64,000 nucleotides of DNA from Rhynchonema sp. JSB1_4 (taxonomy: Eukaryota > Nematoda > Chromadorea > Monhysterida > Xyalidae): assembly GCA_030248065.1 (NCBI GenBank), contig JASAMV010003338.1, positions 1 through 64,000 of the forward strand, in the 5' to 3' direction. The notes beneath the pieces are model-generated. The model worked only from the letters and a program-made list of their open reading frames with translations, had not been told where the DNA came from and did not search any database. This document shows, one piece after another, positions 1 through 11,661 of this stretch (the stretch's first letter is position 1; each line of letters starts with the position of its first letter). The position numbers and the translations under genes are program-made.

Positions 1-137
1 GAATATTTGTGGGCCAGGTCCGCTTTCGCGATCCAAACGCTCGAGTCGAATTGTTCAATGACTATTGCGCCTTGCCCTTGGAAAAGAATGGCTGTAGACT
101 CTGGAAGGAGAAGAAAAGGTTGTGTTGCAAATGTTAG
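1..137 (+). CDS. possible 3'-terminal exon of an unrecognised gene
   Basis: An open frame enters from the window edge and ends with TAG at 135-137. It is rich in charged residues and closes with a Cys/Lys-rich tail (…LCCKC). I do not recognise a family. It lies directly upstream of a retrotransposon on the other strand, so it could be the last exon of a gene outside the window or a chance frame. There is no splice-site or homology support inside the window. Confidence 0.25.
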   Translation, partial: IFVGQVRFRDPNARVELFNDYCALPLEKNGCRLWKEKKRLCCKC

Positions 138-174
138 CACCTAATGTTCCAGCTCATTTTGTTTGCGGAATGTC

Positions 175-1131
175 TTACTGTTCATCAAACCTAAGTAATC
201 TTTTCATGAACGCAGTTATATACTGCAGTTTGATATCCTGCACATCTTCGCAAGTCACCGTTGGACCGCCCAGCGTGTGGATACGCTGATATCGGTATGT
301 GGGGCAACTGCAGAGAAAATGCTCTGCTGACTCAACTTCCAGCCCGCATCCGTCACAGATGGGATTGTCGGTCAGACCGATTGTGTGCATGTGCTTTTTT
401 ACAGCACAGTGACCAGTGAACACACCTATTATAGCCCTTAGCTCCTGTCTTTTCAGGGACAGGAGCTTTTTTGTTTTAAACAGATCCACGGACGTGATGA
501 ATAGCTTGCTCTGTCTGCAGCCTTGTTCAGACAGCCATTTATTTTGTAGGCCTTCTAGAAGCCAAGATGTTACCCGTGATTTACCTAGTTTTGGAGCCAC
601 CCCCAGGGCCGGTTCCGGCCCGGTGAGGCGTTTGTACCGCCCTTTCCTGGCCATTTGGCCAGCCTTGATGTTTCCTTTGATACCTGCGTGACCGGGCACC
701 CATTTTAACATCAAATTATTCTTAGAACCAACCACATTTAGAGCGGCACGGCATTCATTCACCAGTTTTGATGATGTTTTGCACGATTCCAAAGATTGGA
801 GAGCGGATCTACAATCTGAGAAGATCGTAATTGTGTTTTCTTTCATATTATTGTTACATAGTAGATGAGCGGCTTTTAGGGTGGCGTGTACCTCGGCTTG
901 ATAAACCGTTGTGAGGTTGCCTAGTCCATAGCTGAGTTCTTTATCCTGGAGAATAACACCCGAGCCGGTGCATCCGTTTTTTATATGCTTGGCACCATCC
1001 GTAAAGATCTTGATTCCTGTGTGATTATTCACCCAATTTTCTCCATGTTCAACTAAGAATGCCTTTTCCCGGATGTCTATTTTGAATCTTTTTTCAAATG
1101 ACACTGTTTTCACCATTCTGTCACTGGGCAT
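175..1131 (-). pseudogene. RNase H domain of the retrotransposon, catalytic Asp lost
   Basis: A 318-codon open stretch holds an RNase H1-like fold. Visible motifs are TDGAK (first Asp), YQAEVHA (Glu), FSDCRSA (second Asp) and VPGHAGIKGN (the usual His-containing loop). The residue that is normally the last catalytic Asp (GN-x-x-AD-x-LA in most relatives) reads KAGQMA, so Asp is Gly. The remaining ~150 residues include a Cys/His cluster (ICDGCG…HFLCSCP) like the zinc-knuckle tail of many such ORF2 proteins. Identity is clear; activity is unlikely. Confidence 0.85.
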
Positions 1132-1439
1132 GCCCAGGATAGGTACAATGTTCAGCTATTTCTTCCAGTATGCGTTTGTGACTGGAGCGGTTGGTTGGTT
1201 TATTGCTCTCAGTGACGCATAAAACCATGCACGTAAATTAGTGATAGAAGCAAAGTTACAAGACCGGGTGGGACAAAACGAAAAAAAAAAAAACACTGGT
1301 TATAACAAAACCCAGCAAATAAAAGCAAAAAAGCGCCAAGGAGAGAGAAAGATGGACATCAGGACAGATCACAGGACATGTTAACAGAACTGAAAATTAT
1401 GCATTAATCCTCGTCCTCGTCAAACGACAAATGTCGGGC

Positions 1440-2631
1440 TCAGAGGGCGCCAAACCGCCCACCCCCCCCACACCCGCCCACCACGACTAGGTCCAGGGGT
1501 GCCAGGCCAAGTGATGTTTCAAGCGCCACCGTCGGTGTAGATTTGAAAGCTCCTGTAATGAAAAGACAGCCAAGGCGTTGGATCAGTTCAGCCCTGTGCC
1601 ACCATATGACAGAGCCATACAGTAGCATAGGTTTGATGACACAGTTATAAAGCCAGAGACAAACTCTAGGTTGAAGTCCCCATTTTTTGTTAGCTATTCT
1701 ACGGCACTGGATTATGCTTAGAACGGCTTTTTCGCATTGTTTTTCCACATGTTGCTTCCAGGTCAGCTTAGTGTCCAGTAGGACACCTAAAAACTTCACT
1801 GTATTCGACATTTTTATAGCTGTATTGCCTATTTTTATTGGTCTTAGACCGTCCCTGAGTCTTTTCCTGGTGAAAACGACTATTTCTGTTTTTGCTGGAT
1901 TGACCCTGAAGCCATTTTTCAGGCACCATGCACTGGCCAGATCCAGCCCTTTTTGTACTCTGGTGCATAGCTGAGCTAGGTCTTGGCCGCTAGCCAGCAG
2001 TACCGCATCGTCAGCATATGCTTGGATGTATAGGTCGCAGTTTTCTTGTATCTCAAGGATTAGCCTGCCCATGATCAGGCACCAGAATAGAGGTGATAAG
2101 ACCCCTCCCTGGGCACATCCTCCAGTTGTCAGAGCACCTGATGTCACCATTGAGTTCCACCCGTACCTGTCTCGTCTCCAGCATTTGGGCAATCCATGCC
2201 CTTAGTGCTTTTGGGACAAGTCTGCGTTTCAGTTCCTGGTCTGTTAGCAGAAAAGGAGCATTATCGAATGCTCCTTCGACATCTATAAAAGCCCCAATCG
2301 TGTACTCTTTTTTAACGATAACCGAATGTTCTAGTCTGGAAACTAAGCAGTGTAACGCAGTTTCCGTCGACTTGCCTGGTTGATAGGCATGTTGACACGG
2401 ATTTATAGGAATGTTGATAGCTATTGTGGTTCGTATATGCCAGTCTATAAGTCGTTCCAGAGTTTTAAGCAGGAACGATGTCAAACTTATTGGTCTAAAC
2501 GATTTCGCTAGCGCGTAGTCTTTCTTTCCCGGTTTGGGAATAAAGATAACTTTTGTGTTTCTCCATATTTTTGGTACGTATGCTAGTGCTAAACACGATT
2601 GATAAACCCCAGTAGGAGGGGCCCCGCCCAA
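1440..2631 (-). pseudogene. reverse transcriptase domain, frameshifted
   Basis: Two overlapping frames make one RT. The upstream frame (2053-2631) has FIPKPGKKDY, FRPISLTSF and FIDVEGAFDN. The downstream frame (1440-2192) has CAQGGVLSPL, the YADD catalytic box with flanking AYADDAVLL, and the thumb-like FLGVLLDTKLTW. The switch lies near 2.11-2.14 kb, where the first frame drifts into PGRG and the second picks up GGVLSP. The 3' end of the frame runs into a C-rich tract near 1.45 kb that looks like a further frameshift. This is a pseudogenised RT. Confidence 0.85.
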
Positions 2632-2896
2632 GAAGGCGGCGATGAGGAGTTTTGGAGAGCACTATAATTTTGTGACCAGAGTAGAAGTTGCTGATGACTG
2701 ATGAGGTTCAGGTGCACGATGCAGGAGCATTGAATAACTTTTACCCCAGTCTGCATAACGTAACTTTGTGACATCACAAAATACAGTCAAACGAAGTTAA
2801 TCAACCCGCCCCGTCAGCCAAATGTTGATGCGGCCCAAATAATGTTTGCTGATGTCATACAGTCCAACGGAGCACCCTAACGAGCACAAACCGATC

Positions 2897-5800
2897 ATGC
2901 CGCAACGCAGTGCCGCTGGTGGGTTCGTGGCGCACAATCTCGGTCTGACCGCCGCCAGTCTGATGGACACGGACGACATGAGTCAGGCGTCGGCTGCGTT
3001 GTTGGGCGATGATGATGAGGTGGCTAGCTGGTTGTTTCTGTGTATGCTGTGCAGTCTTAGCACTGGATGATTGAGCTCTGGGTGTGGCGCTTGCTTACAC
3101 GCACCCGTAAAAGATGTCCACAACACGACAAATTTGTGATCTGTGAACCAAAAGTGGTCAGCACAAACTGATACTGATGTATCATGACAGCAATCAAATT
3201 TGCTGTCATTTTGGATGAATCGCTTAGTTGGGCTCATCCCCATCAAGTTTGTCGCTGATAACTTTATGCCCTCCAAAGTGTAACTCATAATCATGTCCGC
3301 TGCTTGGCAGGTGATCACATTCGAGGCCGACGATCACACAAGCAAGTCGTGGCCGTCGTTCGAACAAATTCGTCGATGCGGCAAAATGTGTGACGTCACA
3401 CTCATCGTCGGCCAACATCGGTTCACGGCCCACCGAGTGGTGTTGGCCGCCACCATTCCCTACTTCTACACAATGTTCACGTCGGAAATGGTCGAATCGA
3501 ACATGAATGAAATTCCAATGCACGGTTGGTCTGGTGGTTGGTGTGATTATACTGATCAGAGCATGACGTTGTCGTTTATTTTACAATAATGTAAACACAT
3601 GTCACGCCGTTGGTCCAGCCAGTGTTGGAGGTACTCTGGAGGGGGGGATACCTACTGTACCGCGCTCAGAGAGGGGGGGATACCTACTGTACCGGAGCCG
3701 ATGGCCTGGGGGGTTTGGGGGGTTAGGTTTTGGGGTGAAAATTTTTAATGTGTTTATTATGTGTGGAATCGTGTGAAAACGTAGTATTTGCGCGCGAATT
3801 TTGGGTAATTTGAGGCAAAAACCACTGATTTTACACTAATTTTGGCCATTTTGGTCAAAAATTGGCACTTTTTGGGCAAAATCGGGGGGATACCTACTGT
3901 ACCGGGGTGAAAATCGGGGGGATACCTACTGTACCAGGCCAACCCTCGGGGGGGATACCTACTGTACCAGGCGAGGGGGGACACCTACTGCACTGGGGGG
4001 GGGGCTACCCCCCCCCCCCCCAAACCCCCCCACCTCCAACACTGGGTCCAGCTGAAGAGAAGACTTTCGGCTACAAAGTTCTGAATATCACTCGGCATTC
4101 GGCAGGTCATGCTGATTGGCTCATGTGACCGGTGTTCAAGTGGATCAAACAAAACAAAACACTGTTGCAGTCGCAGATGTGGTCGTTTTTTTGCAAATTG
4201 CAATCATGAAATCAGCACCTGAAAACCGAGGAGTCAAATCTCATCGGTAGCACCTAGATCTTTTACATCTTGCTTTTGCGTGCAAACTGCTGCCTGAATT
4301 CTAACAGCCAGTTTCTAGTTGTACCTGGTTAAAAACACATTTGAAGACATCGACGCGGACACTGTGGAAAGTCTGATCAATTTCGCGTATAGCGGTCGAC
4401 TGCGTATCAGCGTCACCAACGTTCAGTCGTTGATGGTCGGCGCCAACTTCTTTCAACTGGCCGCCATTGTCGATGCTTGTTCGCGATATCTGCAGTCGCG
4501 ATTGCAAGGTGAGCAATACAATCCGTCTTGCTGATGCTTCTTTGTTGCTGTTGTAGCGCCCATCTTCATTGTGAAGTTTTCGCTCAACGTTACAATGAAG
4601 TTTAACAGGGTGACACGACAAAAATGGAAGCCTTTTTTGCAGAGGCTGTATCTCAGCAGTGGTTGGAGTTGGAGATTTTTTTAGTTTTAGTTTATAGCGT
4701 CGACACCCACTCAATAATACATAAATAAGAAGATTAAGTGAAAGAAGCATAATTACAAGACCGTGTGTGGAGTTTACGGAGTTGGAGTTGGAGATCGAAA
4801 GACGTGTTGTACCTCATTTTAAACCTGCGTTTATCTAGCTTTTCGTGTGTGAAGTTCGTTTACTGATTTACTTTCGATGAGCAAGATCAAACCCACGCAA
4901 CATGCGTCCACTTGTTTTTGCAAAAAAGCGCTCGCGCACTTGCTGTATGTACGGCTGTACGCACGGCTCATTAAGCAGCTCATTCGTCAAAGCACGTCAG
5001 ATAACCAAAATGTAACGCACTGAACCAGACAAACACCAGTTTCGAATGAGGTGCAACACGTTTCAAAGTACAATAATGGCAGGGATCCAGCCACATCAGA
5101 AAAAGGATTCAATTTGTGTTGTATCACCCGTTAGGTCCCAATCCAGCCACATCAGAAAAAGGATTCAATTTGTGTTGTATCACCCGTTAGGTCCCAATCT
5201 ATCTGGCACCACAGTTACAGCTCCGTAGTGAATATTCTATTGTAGAAAAATGCCAAATCTGCCCGATCATACAACAGCCACACAGCAGGATAGGTTGAAA
5301 TGAAAAGACCGCTTTTCACGTAAACAAGAAAAAAAGAAATTCAAATTTTTGACTGTGCTGGTTGATTGGTGATGCTGGTCGGCCGGTAAGTAAAAGAACG
5401 ATGATCTCAGGACAGCAAACAGCGATAAGTCTAAAATTCAAGTTACAAACGCAGGTGCGAATGTGCTGACGGTGCGTCATTTTGCCGCGGCCCTCAATTG
5501 TGTGAATCTTGTGCGCGCCGCCGATCGATTCATCCAGAAGCATTTCGTCGCCGTCAGTCGCACCGATGATTTTATGTCGTTGCAGATTGACGACCTGTTG
5601 CAGATATTGGCCAGGGATCAGTTGCACGTCAGAAATGAGGAACAGGTGCGTGCCCTTTCAAGAAAGTCCAATGTCTTCGTGGTAAGAAAATGGCTTTGTC
5701 AATGTTTCTTCCCTTGTTTCTTCCATGCTGGTGGTGGTTTGCCCGTGATTGGCAAAAATAAATGACACAGCAATGGGTCGTTTCGGAGGAAAAGGGGAGT

Positions 5801-8800
5801 TACTCCCCTGCTACAAGCCGGTATCCGGTGTCTTGATTTTTTCACGCAATGGTATCCGGTATCCTGAGTTTTGTGCAGAGGTATGAGACCCTAAAATGTT
5901 TCCGTTAACCGTGAAAATCGAGCACTCTAAAGACACAGCTTTTTTAACCCCGGGTATCCAAAACTTTTTATCTTTGGAGGGCATCTTTGGAGGCAACTCC
6001 ACTGGTATCCGAGATTTGTCATTTTGAGTATCCGGTATCCGGACTTTTTGATTTCCCAAGGACACCACTGTGACACACGACTCAGCTAACGAACAGGCTT
6101 GATGGGCATAATAGCCGATGACGCGTTCTTGTCCTTCTTCCACCGAATGAAAAGTGTTCTGCCGGTGTCCGATCCGAGTGCGTCAACCCACATGCTGCAC
6201 ATTTAGCTTTGCTTCATTTCAATAATCGACACAGGTGTTCGAAGCAGCCCTGAACTGGGTGCGTCACGATCCGATCCCCCGTCGTCAATATCTGGCCGAC
6301 GTGCTAGCGCGCGTGCGTCTACCGCTGCTCAAACCGTCGTTTCTGTCCGACAACGTAGCTGGTGACGAACTAATTCGATCATGTCTGCGTTGTCGCGATC
6401 TGTTGGATGAGGCCAAGGACTACCATCTGTTGCCCGAACGGCGCCCGATGCTCGTCACATTTCGGTACGTTCATGGCGTCTTATCGAGCTGCTGCTTTTG
6501 TTTGTGGCACATATTGTTGTGGTCGAATGTCATTAGAGGACAATTTTCGCATGACTGTTGACTTACAAACGAATTTGCTGCTGACTCGTGCTGGCGTGCG
6601 GAATGTGCGTGATGTGTGTGAATCGTGTCTGTCTTGATCGTACAGCAAGCTTTGAATATCTTTTGTGTGTCGTGGTAATTAGGGATGCTGCATTTATTTT
6701 GTCACGGTTTTTGCAGTTTTTTCCCACATGTGTCGCATACATGTAGAGCGCAACAGCTCGTTCTGTTCTCTGCCATAAGATGCGGGCACTTTCGTATCAC
6801 ACTCCTTGTTGTCTGGTCTAACCGATGTAATTAGCGCCTCTCATTTTACTCAGTGTTGCAGAGGGCACGCGTCGAGTTCTGGCTTGCGAAGGAGCTCTTG
6901 ATGTTACCATCTCTGCTTTGTCTTGTCTCACAGCTGCAATAAGCAGCTTGTCAGCTCAGTTGGGCAAGCCGCACAGCGCAAGCGTTTGGAGTTGTTATGG
7001 CGGCTGGTTAACTGGCTGGCTTGGGTGGGGCACGTCTTAGTTCCGCCTGGATTCTGCTGTTGAAGAGGCCTCTAGGCGCCTGGCACATTTTTTGCACGTT
7101 CGCATTTTATGCAGGGACGGTGTTGCGTATGTGGGTTGAGTAATGACGTTGCTGGCTGTAATATTCGCCTGGGTCGCGCTTACAGCTCGTTGTGGTCGGA
7201 TTTGCGCTGTTGTGTGGTGCAGTGTTGTTCGTTTTGTGTGCTTTGAAGTTGGGGTGGGGTTTGATGCGCAAATACAACACAAGTGCCATCTTATCTGATG
7301 TTCACATTTGATACCAACATTATGACGACTAATGACGTCGCCTCGGTAGCGCAGTCGGCAGCGCGTCAGTCTCATAATCTGAAGGTCGTGAGTTCGAGCC
7401 TCACTCGGGGCAAACATTTTTGCACGAAATTTACTTTAACGTTTTGCGTTTCAGCACTCGTCCACGATGTTGTAACGACATTCCGGGCATTGTGTATGCC
7501 GTTGGTGGACTGACGACTGCTGGTGACTCGCTGTCAACCGTCGAAATGTATGATCCAATGGTGAGGAAAGCGAGAGAAACGAAAAATTGCTTCGATTTTC
7601 CCAGCATTTTCTCCGTCGAACCACTTTGTTCGTCACGATACTTTTTGCCTTTCGGGGCACACACGCAATATACCGTTACTCGTTTAATGAATGATGATGT
7701 TGTTGGTTCATATGGCAATTGAAGGTATTGCTCCAAATCAGGTGTGTAGTGAAAGTAAGGCCAATGTGCTGGGATTGGAAAGTCTGGATTTTGCGTTTTC
7801 TGGATTTCTGATAGATATAGGTGACCTCAGTTTTGGGGACTGGCACCAAATAACTGGATCAGTTATTTTACCATTTATTCAGTTTCGGTTTCGTTGCAGG
7901 TTGCGCGCTGGACGACGATTGAGCCGATGAGCACACTTCGTTCGCGCGTGGGTGTGGCCGTGATGAATGGCTGGTTGTATGCCATCGGCGGATTCAATGG
8001 ACACGAACGATTGAAGACGGTTGAGGTGTTCAATCCACAGACACGTGTTTGGAAGGAGGTGGGCAGTTTTATTATTGGGATGAGATGTAATGCTTGTGAA
8101 TTGACCACAAACACTGCCAAAAGTGACACGCGTGCGCGCTCTGATATCCGATTGTAGCCAGGTTGATAGGTTGCGCGGTTGGCACAGCGTTTGCACCATC
8201 GCTGGTTTGATTGCGACATCTTGCAGTTCTGGCTTGGCTTGTGTGGATTTTTATGCGATGATATTCGGATGTTTCGTGACAACTATAGGTCCGACCAGAT
8301 AGCCCAGCCACGCCGGGTTGTGCTACCAAAGTGCGCATTTCACCCAAACTCGTAACAGCTCTATGATGTATCAAGCATCACATTCACACACAGGTGACAT
8401 CATTGAACAACAAACGTTCAGCACTTGGTGCGGCGGTGGTGAGTGATCGTCTGTACGTGTGTGGCGGTTACGACGGCATCACATCACTGGCAACGGTCGA
8501 ATGTTACGACGTGACCACCAACAAGTGGACGTTGCTCACCGCCATGAACAAACAACGATCCGCCGCTGGCATCGCGGTGCTCGATGGAAAAATATACGGT
8601 TCGGTGGAACGTTGGGCGTGATACTAGGCAATCAAATTTGGTCATCAATTTTGTCTTGTCCAAATTCACTGTTGACACAAATTTGCTTCAGTGATGGGTG
8701 GTCACGACGGCATGTCCATATTCAACACGGTGGAGTGCTTCGATCCGGAGACGGCCAAGTGGGAGTCAGTGAAGCCAATGTTGAGTCGACGATGTCGTTT

Positions 8801-10580
8801 GGGTGCTTGTGCCATCAATGGAAAGATCTACGTCTGTGGAGGGTGTGTAGCGGGTGGGATGTGCTTGCTCATATTCGATGAATTTATTTAATCTGGTCTG
8901 GTACTTGCTGATGGTAACTCACTGAGTTGTCCACCGAATTCTTTGTCACTCAAGTTCTTTGTCAAAGCAGTGTAGTGTAGGGTTAGAGAGATGTCGGGTG
9001 TCGGCTGTCGGGTGTCGGGTGTCGGGTGCCAAAAAAGTGTAGGTGTCGGGTGTCGGGTGTCGGGTACCCCCAGATGTCGGGTGTCGGGTTTTTTCGCCCC
9101 CCACACCCGACAGCCGACACCCGACACTTACGGTTCAAAACATCAGTATTGCTTGAGAGAAGAATTTTGAGAGAAAATTTTCTTCGAACCAAATGTTTCC
9201 GAAGACGCAGAATGTGACATTTTGGTGTTTATTTCGTGTGAAAATACTTGAATTCAGTAATTTGAGCCAAAAAATTGCACTCATGATGCAAATGAGCAAA
9301 AATTTGCCTGTTTTTGGTCCAAAAACAGGTGTCGGGTGTCGGGTTTTTTTCAAAAACTAGATGTCGGGTGTCGGGTTTTTTTGCAACTGTCGGGTGTCGG
9401 GTGTCGGCTTTTTTTCTGAGATGTCGGGTGTCGGGTGTCGGGTACTTCCAGATGTCGGGTGTCGGCTGTCGGGTGTCGGGTACCCCCCCGACCTCTAACC
9501 CTAGTGTAGTGGCTGGGGGGGGGTGGGGGGGGGATTCCCCCCCTAAGGAGTAGGTACCTTGCAACCACCCCTTGGGGGGGATGGGGGGAAGGGTAGGTAC
9601 CTTGCAACCACCCCGGAGGGTACCTTGCAACCATCAATTTATGGTTTTTATAGGCAAAAATGAGTGTTTTTCGACCTCAAAACCCCAAAAATCGCGCGCT
9701 CCGCGCGCAAACCTCCATATAATAGGTATTTTAGGCAAATTTTCGGCCAAAATGCAAAAAAGTACCATTTTTTCGGCCAAATTTGAAGTATAATGCATGC
9801 AAAAAACACCCTTTTTTCGGACCTCAGGGGTACCTTGCAACCTCCCGGAGGCTGGGTAGGGGGGTACCTTGCAACCATCTGGATCCATCCCCCCAAGGGT
9901 ACCTTGCAACCATTTGCCTGCCACTACAGTGTGTCAAAGTATTGTTTTTTACGCACGATGTCTGATTGTAACCATCTATGTAGCGCTTACGAACTGCTAG
10001 CTAGGTATTTACACTTTCGGATCGCGCCACGTGTGTGAAAAAATGATCTCATGTTCCTTGTCGCTGTTATATATGAGCCGGTGCGTGATGTTTGACTGGC
10101 ATTGTTCCATTGCAGCTATGACGGCGGGCAGTTCCTGCGCACAGCCGAGGTGTACGACCCAGCGGCGGACGAGTGGACGTTGTTGGCATCGATGAACGTC
10201 AAACGATCGCGCGTGTCGTTGATCGCCAATTGTGGTCGACTGTTCGCCATCGGTGGATACGACGGAATATCGAATCTCAGCTCGATGGAGGTCTGTTCTA
10301 TATTCGATTAGCACAGCTCGCTTCGCAGTGGCAGGCGTTGATGGGATGTCAACCGCATTGGTTTTTTTAAATCAAATTTGGTAGCTGTTAACAGGAGGGG
10401 CTACTTCTAACAAATCTGTACACATGTCGTATCTGTTGTGACATTGACAATGTGAGTGTGTTGCATTTGCAGATCTACACCATCGAGGACAACGTCTGGC
10501 GTTTCGGTGCGAGCATGGTGGCACACGAGGGTGGCGTGGGCATCGGAGTCGTGCCACTCGCTCCGCTCACTGATGTTTGA
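2897..10580 (+). CDS. KLHL18: Kelch-like protein 18, BTB-BACK-Kelch adaptor
   Basis: KLHL18 proteins are substrate adaptors for Cullin-3 ubiquitin ligases. I read 11 exons: 2897-3019, 3311-3524, 4347-4508, 5455-5645, 6235-6464, 7455-7560, 7900-8058, 8394-8598, 8692-8842, 10116-10290 and 10473-10580. All junctions are GT-AG and together give 607 codons (human about 574). The BTB domain is near residues 65-165 ([21 protein letters not shown]). BACK is near 170-300 ([24 protein letters not shown]). Six Kelch blades run from about 315 to 600 with repeated GG and Y..D/W pairs. The C-terminus [13 protein letters not shown] is KLHL18-like. Exon 1 (start ATG 2897) is the least certain: it rests on phase and acidic content only. 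Introns 2, 4 and 9 carry DNA transposons and intron 5 holds a tRNA gene. Confidence 0.93.
3620..4044. mobile_element. hAT-like MITE, word GATACCTACTGTACC
   Basis: The element starts CAGTGTTGGAGGT, ends ACCTCCAACACTG, and is flanked by GGTCCAGC on both sides (3612-3619 and 4045-4052). The word GGGGATACCTACTGTACC recurs about five times near the two ends, always in the same orientation, beside G or C homopolymers. The centre is A/T-rich. There is no coding capacity. It sits in KLHL18 intron 2. Confidence 0.9.
5087..5198. repeat. 56-bp tandem duplication
   Basis: A 56-bp unit beginning CCAGCCACATCAG is present twice head to tail (5087-5142 and 5143-5198) with no differences that I can see. It lies in KLHL18 intron 3. 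The lack of divergence suggests a recent slippage or repair duplication. Confidence 0.9.
5771..6070. mobile_element. hAT-like MITE, word TATCCGGTATCC
   Basis: This 300-bp element belongs to the family also found at 50565 and 52981. The left end is diverged (CAATGGGTCGTTT) and the right end is AAGGACACCACTG. Flanks are TGACACAG and TGACACAC, an 8-bp duplication with one mismatch. Inside are several GGTATCCGGTATCC words. The mismatch and shortened interior suggest an older copy. It lies in KLHL18 intron 4. Confidence 0.85.
7340..7412 (+). tRNA. tRNA-Met (anticodon CAT)
   Basis: A 73-nt sequence folds as a tRNA. The acceptor GCCTCGG pairs with TCGGGGC plus discriminator A, with G-T pairs at two positions. 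The D-arm contains TAGCGCAGTCGGCAGC (box A-like), the anticodon loop is CTCATAA, and the T-arm is GTGAG-TTCGAGC-CTCAC (box B). There is no intron and no encoded CCA. It looks like the elongator type. It lies on the same strand inside intron 5 of KLHL18, 43 bp before the next exon. Confidence 0.95.
8968..9931. mobile_element. hAT-like MITE, word GGTACCTTGCAACCA, split by a second element
   Basis: The flanking duplication is TGTCAAAG (8960-8967 and 9932-9939). The left end CAGTGTAGTG is cut after 10 bp by the element at 8978-9503; the rest resumes at 9512 and ends GCCTGCCACTACAGTG. The word GGTACCTTGCAACCA is repeated near both ends. The centre has the GC palindrome CGCGCGCTCCGCGCGC near 9693-9708. 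The copy at 51115-51545 is the uninterrupted version. It lies in KLHL18 intron 9. Confidence 0.9.
8978..9503. mobile_element. nested MITE, word GTCGGGTGTCGGG
   Basis: The ends are TAGGGTTAGAG and CTCTAACCCTA. It is inserted inside the previous element and duplicates GTGTAGTG (8970-8977 and 9504-9511). The interior consists largely of GGTGTCGGGTGTCGGG iterations, mostly in one orientation, with one inverted block near 9103-9127. The ends differ from the CAGTG group but the duplication is also 8 bp. Confidence 0.88.
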
Positions 10581-11661
10581 ATGATCTAGACCGTGCGAAC
10601 GAAATAGCCGTGCAGAACGACCTTGTGTATTTTTAGCAGCGTCGTATCCGTTTTTGGTGCATCCGCTGGCTTTTTGTCTTGTTGCTGCGGCTTGGAACCT
10701 TCTCTGCTTCGGAACCCCAGCACCATTTGACTTGGCTTGAAAGTACTAATTCCATACCCATATATTGTATTTAAAAGATAGGTTTGACGTGTAAAGTGTG
10801 TGTGTTTAGCGCAGGATTGCATGATGATTGAAAATTGGATTTAATTGATCGGGTACTGTAAATATGTATTACACACACTGAATTGTTAGCCACTAGGTTT
10901 CTTCTCAAAATTTCTGCAGACTGGTACCGATGTTGTGCTTTGTGATTCGTCTGGTGTAATATGCCCTTCACCTGTAGGTAGGATTGGACATGACATGAAA
11001 AGCCTACCGTTTGCTTTATGCCAAGTCGGTGATTTTCGGCTGCTGTGATTTGATTGTAATCAGACGATCTATTACTAACTCGTGGAAAACCCTAACTTTT
11101 CTTTCACACAATGTAGAAATTCGTCTTGATTTCTCTGAACAACAACGATTTTATTTTGATTCCGGTGTGAAAATAAAAAATAAATAGCCAACAATATATT
11201 CTTCCGCTGTCTCCAACAAAAATATACTCGACAATACCGCTTAGATCTGCAGGTGGAGATCTTTCGCCAAAGCACGCCACACGCTCACAAACAAAACGGT
11301 ATAACAAAACAGAAAAAGGACCAAAACAAAACTGGTATTCATTATGATAAAGCACAGAGCACTTGGAATACAAGAAGAAAAGAACATCAACGATATTCTA
11401 AAACCCACATGGAGCACTCGCAACAACACAATTATTTTCGCCACATTCTCGACGCGAGCAGCGACTAGCGAACAGCAAACAACCGTGGAAAACCGATATG
11501 AAAGAGAAACCCCGAAATAAAAACAATTGGAAAAGGCGCCTAAACACAATTCCATCCAGTGGATAAAACAGCGTTATTGAAAACATCGTTGCAACGAATG
11601 CAGCCCGCATTGAATGCCGTCTTATCCACCGTAGTTCTTAGATCACTCGTGTGGGTTGATT
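10581..11661. other. convergent intergenic region, nothing recognised
   Basis: This lies between the stop codons of KLHL18 (+) and SPCS3 (-), so it should hold both 3' UTRs. It is A/T-rich single-copy-looking sequence. Open frames here are short and have no recognisable domains. AATAAA at 11172-11177 is too far from KLHL18 to be convincing as its poly(A) signal. Confidence 0.5.

Larger units (their letters stand above)
175..2631 (-). mobile_element. degenerate non-LTR retrotransposon ORF2 (RT + RNase H), 5'-truncated
   Basis: On the minus strand, reverse-transcriptase motifs are followed by a type-1 RNase H domain. This order is typical of I/Jockey-group non-LTR elements. No apurinic endonuclease domain is visible upstream of the RT, so the copy appears 5'-truncated near 2.63 kb. 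The frame is broken at least twice: within the RT near 2.11-2.14 kb, and between RT and RNase H (1.13-1.44 kb, containing an A-run and a C-run). It is therefore dead. I could not identify the 3' tail or a target-site duplication. The nearest gene, KLHL18, starts 266 bp beyond its 5' edge. Confidence 0.88.

Noticed and set aside
7037..7417. 126-codon minus-strand frame
   Set aside because: Overlaps the tRNA gene and a KLHL18 intron; no recognisable domain.
9026..9630. Several open frames on both strands rich in TRHPTPD or GVGCRVSG
   Set aside because: Translations of GTCGGGTGTCGGG repeats inside a nested transposon.
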